DNA of 64,000 bases from Omphalotus guepiniiformis (lineage: Eukaryota > Basidiomycota > Agaricomycetes > Agaricales > Omphalotaceae), in contig JAQOOI010000064.1 in the NCBI GenBank assembly GCA_028554645.1, forward strand, positions 2,542,001-2,606,000. The letters are read 5' to 3'. The notes beneath the pieces were generated by a model. It did no database searches, was not told the DNA's origin, and was given only the letters and a program-made list of their open reading frames with translations. Shown here one piece after another: positions 58,557-64,000 of the stretch; position 1 is the stretch's first letter, and every line of letters begins with the position of its first letter. Both the position numbers and the translations under genes were made by a program.

Positions 58557-59368
58557 TTCAGGGGGCTTGAGTTGCTTGGTTGTGGACGATCTTATTTTCT
58601 ATACTTGCATTCCTTTCTCAATCTTTTCTTCGTTTCTTTTCCAAAAGGATATAGGTATGATACTTGTACATTATGTGTATTCACAATTTTAGTTTTTAGG
58701 GAGCGATCAAGCCCATTCATGTTTTCCCCCCTTCAAAGTTCAAGAATAAAAAGTTGCGCTTGATCAGTTCTCTTCACCCTCTCTTTTTAAGTATGATAAC
58801 ATGACATGCATGCCTACTCACGTAGGGTTCAAATAGAGACAGATTTGCGGAGGATCCTGGAGGATCTCTGACTATACATAAGTCCGCTAGTGCCCGCGAA
58901 AACATATATCAGCATATATCCGGGATCCCTCCAGATCCAAATGCGCCTGCCATCTATGAAGGCATACCAGGGCATACATACCCTGGCATACCTGACCCTT
59001 TCGAGACCCTGGATCTAGCGGGTGGCAGGGATCTCAGAACATGCAAAAAAGTAAGTATGTATCACCTTCGGTGTCTTGCCACAACACAGTTCATGCATGT
59101 CCAATGTCCATGGGTTCCTATCTGTTCCTATGGGTTCCCACTACATACTTCTCACTGCTGTCACTCTTTCAGATCTATCCAACCATGATTGATCTTACAG
59201 TGTATTTGGATCTTCAGGTGCGCGCCTGTGCGCGCTCAGTGCTTTAGGGTAAGCAGGGGGTAAGGAAATAGCCTTTCCGACACTGAGACTCCGATATTCC
59301 AAGTACATGTAAGGATATAAAGAATAGGCTGGGGTTTCAAATTTCAATACGACAAATCGAAATTATTA
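58557..59368. other. Spacer
   Basis: About 800 bp with no supportable gene. Contains short direct repeats such as GGCATACC near 58960-59000. Confidence 0.4.
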
Positions 59369-59537
59369 TTGCTGCTCACACCGAAAAGAGATGAGATTAA
59401 TCAACACAAAAAACTTTTTAGAAAATTAAAGCGCCCCCGGCGGGACTACTATATATGGGAATCCCGCCGGGGGCGCTTTAATTTTCTAAAAAGTTTTTTC
59501 TTTTATTAATCTCATTTCTTTCCCGTGTGGCTGCAGT
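59369..59537. mobile_element. Short foldback/MITE-like inverted repeat
   Basis: A 38-bp perfect inverted repeat (59408-59445 and 59462-59499, each with AATTAAAGCGCCCCCGGCGG on one strand) surrounds a 16-base tip. The match continues outward, with mismatches, to about 59369 and 59537 (GAGATTAAT-type blocks on both sides). The total of about 165 bp, the near-perfect palindrome and the spacer location fit a miniature transposable element or foldback sequence. I could not define a target duplication. A terminator function is unlikely because no gene ends here. Confidence 0.7.
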
Positions 59538-60536
59538 GTTCAAGCCGCATACATTGACACACAGCAGCCATAGCCGGTATAAATGTCCCACGTTTTCGGA
59601 CAACCGTGCGATAGGCTTGCCCGAATGGACATCCAAAGTCCAGGCTCCCGGGCCGTTGCAGTGCTCGAGCAACTCTCTGAAACGTCCACAGGGATTCCGA
59701 GTCTCTAACGGACTGAATTCCAAGTTTCCAACGGGGGCGGACGTTCGCTGTACAGTCTTCATTACATGCTGCGCATACATACGAATTCACCATTACGATT
59801 ACTGCTGCTGCAGTGCTATTGTAACCACTTATGGGCGGTCTCCCGATTGAATTGTCGAAAGGCTGCAAGGGTTGAAAACCCGAAAACACAGGCTACAACA
59901 ATGGACCAGCGCTGGAATCAAGGCGGATAGCGGATATCTCCATCTATCCATCTTGAACAACAATTTAGTCAGAACTTTTTTGACCTCAGCTGTCGCAAGT
60001 GCATGTGCATACTTCTCGGTTGAAACGCCGCTGTGGGTGATATCATATTCATAAATGGTGATGATGAATAGACGACGGATACTAGTTCCTGCCGTTAGTG
60101 AGTTTTATTTTTGCTTCAATCGCTTTAATCATCATTTGGCCTTTTTCAGTTCTCCTAGAAGAAGAAGCACGGACAGAATAACGAGATGATGCTGTTGCGT
60201 TCACTGAAAACTTGGGCTGTGGCCCACTGGCTGCACAGCTGCGGCGAGAGAAGAGTTTTTCGTTTTCGGATAGTATTGAAAATTTGTAGGTAAGCACATA
60301 CAGCAGTGATATTGCGATATATTTTCCCTATTTTTCCGTACTAAATATTTCGATTAGAAAAAACTCCCGACGTCTGGACTCAGCCGACGGCTCTGGATGA
60401 CCGAGCCACCATCTCTCCCTCGCAAAGAGTCACAGTGACAATTTCTCCATTGAAAGGGTCCGAATTCGGCACAGGTTCATCATCATGCGAAGCACACCCT
60501 CATCCCTCCTGTCCTCTCCACAGCAGATCCCTTACA
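59538..60536. other. Spacer upstream of the repeat-peptide gene
   Basis: About 1 kb. Two minus-strand frames (within 59512-59889 and 60082-60297) have mildly coding-like composition, but neither shows a family, a signal peptide or a usable intron. I do not call them. Confidence 0.35.
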
Positions 60537-60546
60537 TATATAAATA
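60537..60546 (+). promoter_or_regulatory. TATA box of the repeat-peptide precursor gene
   Basis: TATATAAATA, 66 bp upstream of the start codon at 60612. This spacing suits a short leader of a strongly expressed small secreted protein. Confidence 0.55.
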
Positions 60547-60611
60547 TTAACCGGACTTAGGACCTTCCAACATTGTACTTCCTCGTACTACACCGACACT
60601 CGCTATCGAAA

Positions 60612-61471
60612 ATGAAGTTTACTATCCTGCCTCTCGTCGCATGCGTCTTTGTCTTGTCCCGCGTCACCGATGCCCGACCTCTCCCATCGGACTTAGCTGA
60701 AGGTAATGTCCTTATCCGACTCAATTATTTTTCTCCAGTGCACGTCAAACGCCTCCTCCGTGTTTGCTTGTCGGATTGTTCAGTTTCAATGCTTAATGTT
60801 CCTTTTCGCTTGGTAGATGGTGCCCTGGAACTACCCCAACCGGATGTTGTTTTCAAGAAACGTACAGATGAAGGTAAGCTTATTTCGTCTGTTGAACATT
60901 TTGTCATCGTTGGGATTGATATGTTCTATGTAGATGATGCCCTGGTGCTCCCTCAGCCCGATGTCGTGTTCAGAAAACGCACGGATGAAGGTACGTTACG
61001 ACCTTTTTTTCGCTACTACTGCTATCGTCCGACGCCATATTTCCGAACCAGATGATGCTTTGGTGCTCCCTCAGCCTGATGTCATCTTCCGGCGAACAGA
61101 TGCAGTTGAAGGTATGCAAGTTCTCTAGTACTATCATCATCCGCTTTTTAACGGCGTTCAAATCATTCATAGATGCTGCTTTGAATTCCCCTCAGCCTCC
61201 TGTTGTTTTCAGAAAGCGAACGGATGAAGGTAGGCTGCTTATATGCCTCCAACCACGCTGCCTAATGCCAATGAATTTTAGATGATGCTCTAGTGCTTCC
61301 TCAGCCTGATGTTGTATTCAGGCGGACGGACGAAGGTAAGAAGTTGATTATTGCTGCATATCCGCGAGTGTTCCTGACCGTTATGTTTTCTTTCTCTCGC
61401 TGCGCATTGCTTCTCTGACATCACAATTAGATGAAGCCCTAGAGCTCCCTCAACCCGATGTCATATTCTGA
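60612..61471 (+). CDS. Secreted multi-repeat peptide precursor with dibasic (Kex2-type) sites, candidate RiPP or KEP
   Basis: Seven exons (60612-60702, 60817-60873, 60934-60990, 61052-61111, 61173-61229, 61282-61335, 61431-61471) give 138 residues. Exon 1 encodes a signal peptide (about 1-21) and a short leader. Each later exon encodes one repeat of the form D-x-ALxLPQPDVVF followed by KKR, RKR or RR and TDE. There are six repeats, and the last ends in ..VIF and the stop. All introns fall at the same place (GAA G / AT), phase 1, so exons can multiply without shifting frame. Cleavage after the basic sites in the Golgi would release near-identical peptides of about 14-18 residues ending in Phe. 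This is the layout of kexin-processed peptides and of dikaritin precursors, but the core lacks the Tyr usual in dikaritins. The fourth repeat deviates (NSPQPPVVF). The UstYa-like gene lies 4.2 kb away. Function unknown. Confidence 0.85.
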
Positions 61472-62522
61472 ATACGCATATACGAGTACTTATTCGCAAA
61501 GATATGCTAATTAAATAGATACCACTCATTTTGTAGCTTTCATTTTTGGATTGGACTGTATTTATGTACATACGTATACTTGACTTACCTTGGTTATTCG
61601 TAAGAGTAACCACGGACTTGATTATCTGTAATTTGCTTGAAATTTACTTGAAATTTACCGGTTTTTTTTGGAATCCTCTTCTACAATATGTCCTGAGTGA
61701 GAAATGTCCTGAGTGAGAGATATCCGAAAAAGATCCTCGCCACCACTGGTGTACGGGGCTCATTGCCGCCTGGGTAGCCAGCTGTGGCATGTGTTACAGT
61801 ATCTCTGATCTGTGCATCATGTCAATGATACACTTATCATTGAGTTTACAAAGCTCATTGTTCGATATCACTCATTGTTCGATGTATTCAATGAAGCCTC
61901 ATCTTCTATATGTCAAACCCCTGGTGATGTTGACCGTCCTTGATGATTTTGATGATATGTATATACAAAAGGATAGTTGGTATCTATCTTCTTTTCGACT
62001 CGTGGAGCAGTTCTGGCTTCTATTTGCCAGGGCACAAGTATGTACCTGGGAAAGATAGAAGCTGCATTGCCTCCTGCTTCCTTGAGCGTATGTCTTTGTT
62101 AAATAAGGTCCGGGTCTCCTGGACCATGATAAGTAGCCTGGATGTTCTTTCAACATTCCAATTACGGATTGTACTTACCTATGTATGTACTCTTTTGCTG
62201 GCGGCGATAAGTATACTCGGAGTTCACGGCGCTGTGAGATTACGACGCTCACCAGATCATCTTTTGGATTTTTTGAGATGTGCAAGGATCATTTGCACCC
62301 GGGGATAGATGATGTGCTGTTGAGCCTTGTTGAGCCCGGGAATCCATGATCGTTCGCCGGTAACAGCCGCGTAACGCATCACAGAATGGTCACATCGTAA
62401 CAAGTAACGGTGTCACAAACTGACGGTGGGATTGCTCTTCCGCAGGAATCGCATGGCTCGTTCTGTTTTTATACTCAACGCGATGTCCGATTGTCAAGGT
62501 GTATACTGGCTTGCTCTGAAAT
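61472..62522. other. Spacer between the precursor gene and the acetyltransferase
   Basis: About 1.05 kb. No gene could be assembled on either strand. Confidence 0.4.
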
Positions 62523-63570
62523 ATGTCTCAAGATATACACGTTGTGCAAATTCAAGACCCTACAGGTTCGTGTCCGAGTTTGTACATGATACACGCGTCT
62601 TATCGGATTTTTCTTTCTTTACAGCTGAGCAGGTTAACACGATTGTAGATGTGTGTGTTAGAGCCTATGTTGAAGGTGTGCTCTACAAAATGGCCGTCAT
62701 TGCGTTCATGTGTGTAGATGACACTTGCAACAGACGTAGCAGAGAAGGTTTTCACGGGAGGGGACTCGAGTCTTTCGGAACCAATGTGGCGAGCGTTGGT
62801 TCGCGCGGGGCTTCACAGCGGCGCCGTCTACATCGCCTCTGATACTCCCGATCTGAAGACGGTGCTCTCAGTCGGCGTGTGGTTCGGGCCTGGAGAAGTG
62901 CTTTGGTCTACGGAGAGATTATTTTGGCATAACGAATATTCTCCTGACACTCATTGTAATAGGGAGGAGCAACGTGCTCTTGGATTTCACGACTTCTATA
63001 GTAAGATTAAGCCAGAGTATCAGAAATGGCTCTCCGAAGATGTTCGTCTTTCCGGACTCTGTTATCACGAAGCCGCGTAGCTAATACGCCTTCTAGTTTT
63101 CGCCTAAGGTTCGCGAGTTCAAGATCAAAGTGCTGGGGCCTAACGTGAGTTTCTTTTATCGGTCTACTAATCCCACGATGCAAACGGAACCGAACCCTTA
63201 GACGGAGCGCGATTCATGGTACTGTAACCTTCTGGCCACGGATCCAAACCACCAGAAACGCGGACTTGCCACAGCCATCCTCAAAACCATTTGCAATAGG
63301 GTATGGAATACTGTTTCAACACCGGTTTCCTTCGTTACTAAATCCTCCTCAGGCGGCGGAAGAAGGGAAATTGGTGGTTTTGGGCACACAGACGGAAGAA
63401 AATGTATGTCCTCATCCTCCTTTTGTGTTGATCTCGCTTCAATCAGTGTCCCTGCACAGGCTGCTTTCTATCGCAAGTTTGGATTCCATGAAGTTGGGAA
63501 AATGGATGAACAGACGCCTTGGGGCTTATTCACGGGCAACATGTTTACCCTCGATCCATCAAAGCTGTGA
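62523..63570 (+). CDS. GNAT-family N-acetyltransferase
   Basis: Exons 62523-62577, 62625-62675, 62734-62915, 62967-63041, 63097-63144, 63202-63300, 63353-63403 and 63460-63570 give 223 residues. Landmarks are the N-terminal TEQVNTIVDVCVRAYVEDVA, FTGGDSSL, GVWFGPGE, PKVREFKIKVLGP, the acetyl-CoA-binding core WYCNLLATDPNHQKRGLATA, and FYRKFGFHEVG near the C-terminus. This is the usual order of fungal GNAT proteins that acetylate small amines or proteins in the cytosol. Bases 62916-62966 interrupt the conserved STE-EQRALGF. They look like an intron with a CTGAC branch site and TAATAG end but no GT donor. They are 51 bases long without a stop, so retention would add 17 residues. The start and the acceptor at 62733 are the best of several options. 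Confidence 0.82.
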
Positions 63571-64000
63571 ACTATTTCACTTTTCAGTCGAAGTCTGTTC
63601 AAGTGTGTACCCAATTTTGAAATCGATGTATGATATCATAGATTTATGTGACTCGAGTCGAGATTTATGAGGGTTAATGGGCGCTGTGAAGCGGTGTCAC
63701 AGAACCTGACAGAACTCTATATCTCTATATCTCCGCCGTTCATACAGCAGTCCTGTTTAGGCCTTGTCAAGGTTTCGTCGGTGTATCTGTCCGTGCAACA
63801 GTTCAACTGCAGCAAGGCTGGGACGAGCGTGTAACATGTATGATGTACTTCTCAGAATCCTTGTGCCATCGTGGTCGAGCAAGTACGAAGTTCAAACTAC
63901 ATACCCGCATATCGTTCGTCTGGCCGTCACAGCGCCGTCGGTCGATCTCAAAGACCGAATCTAGCTGGTGCTATTTTTGATCTATAATCTCGATCCGTGA
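63571..64000. other. Right-end spacer
   Basis: About 430 bp after the acetyltransferase with no supportable gene. Confidence 0.45.

Noticed and set aside
59512..59889. Minus-strand Cys-containing frame next to the foldback element
   Set aside because: Overlaps the inverted repeat, has no family, signal peptide or introns; kept only as a possibility.
60612..61471. The repeat precursor as a mating pheromone of the basidiomycete lipopeptide type
   Set aside because: It has a signal peptide and no C-terminal CaaX box, and no receptor gene is nearby.

Overview
The window looks like nuclear DNA of a filamentous basidiomycete, most likely an agaricomycete mushroom. Nearly every gene is broken by short introns of about 50-80 bp with GT..AG ends and CTRAY-like branch sites. 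The families present are typical of that group: a cerato-platanin trio, F-box proteins with a short N-terminal helix, NACHT-ankyrin NLRs, a multi-pass membrane protein, a UstYa-like (DUF3328) oxidase, a PL14-type lyase and an HMG-box regulator. I assembled gene models by joining exons by hand and checking that reading phase is kept across each junction. No database search was run.

Layout. 1-768: the start of a Ser/Pro-rich protein running off the left edge. 4.0-13.2 kb: housekeeping-like genes on the + strand (amino-acid transporter, unknown acidic protein, ADP1-type ABC transporter). 13.6-19.4 kb: a direct tandem duplication carrying two F-box genes. 20.2-24.6 kb: three cerato-platanin genes around a GC-rich tandem repeat and a Ty1/copia remnant. 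25.3-30.3 kb: serine carboxypeptidase, glyoxalase-like protein, HMG-box factor. 30.3-38.2 kb: mostly gene-poor, with one single-pass membrane protein.

38.2-55.2 kb is an accessory region. Two NACHT-ankyrin NLR paralogs lie on opposite strands, and each carries its own lesion. The first sits between two direct copies of a 1.1-1.4 kb segment that holds the promoter and first exon of a PMP3 proteolipid gene. The second has a 572-bp CACTA-like foldback element inserted 20 bp upstream of its start codon, and the first paralog keeps the empty site. A PL14 lyase, a PL14 relic and UstYa relics lie among them.

55.6-61.5 kb may be the most interesting stretch. A UstYa-like gene, a multi-pass membrane protein gene and a small secreted precursor lie within 6 kb. 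The precursor has six near-identical repeats, one per exon, separated by di/tribasic sites. This is the architecture of Kex2-processed peptides and of dikaritin-type RiPP precursors, which are known mainly from ascomycetes. The window ends with a GNAT acetyltransferase.

A second theme crosses many genes. Several introns, or intron-like insertions, have short direct repeats at their two ends. Five of them lack a canonical GT or AG although the flanking exons stay in phase. Three further introns appear to be GC..AG.
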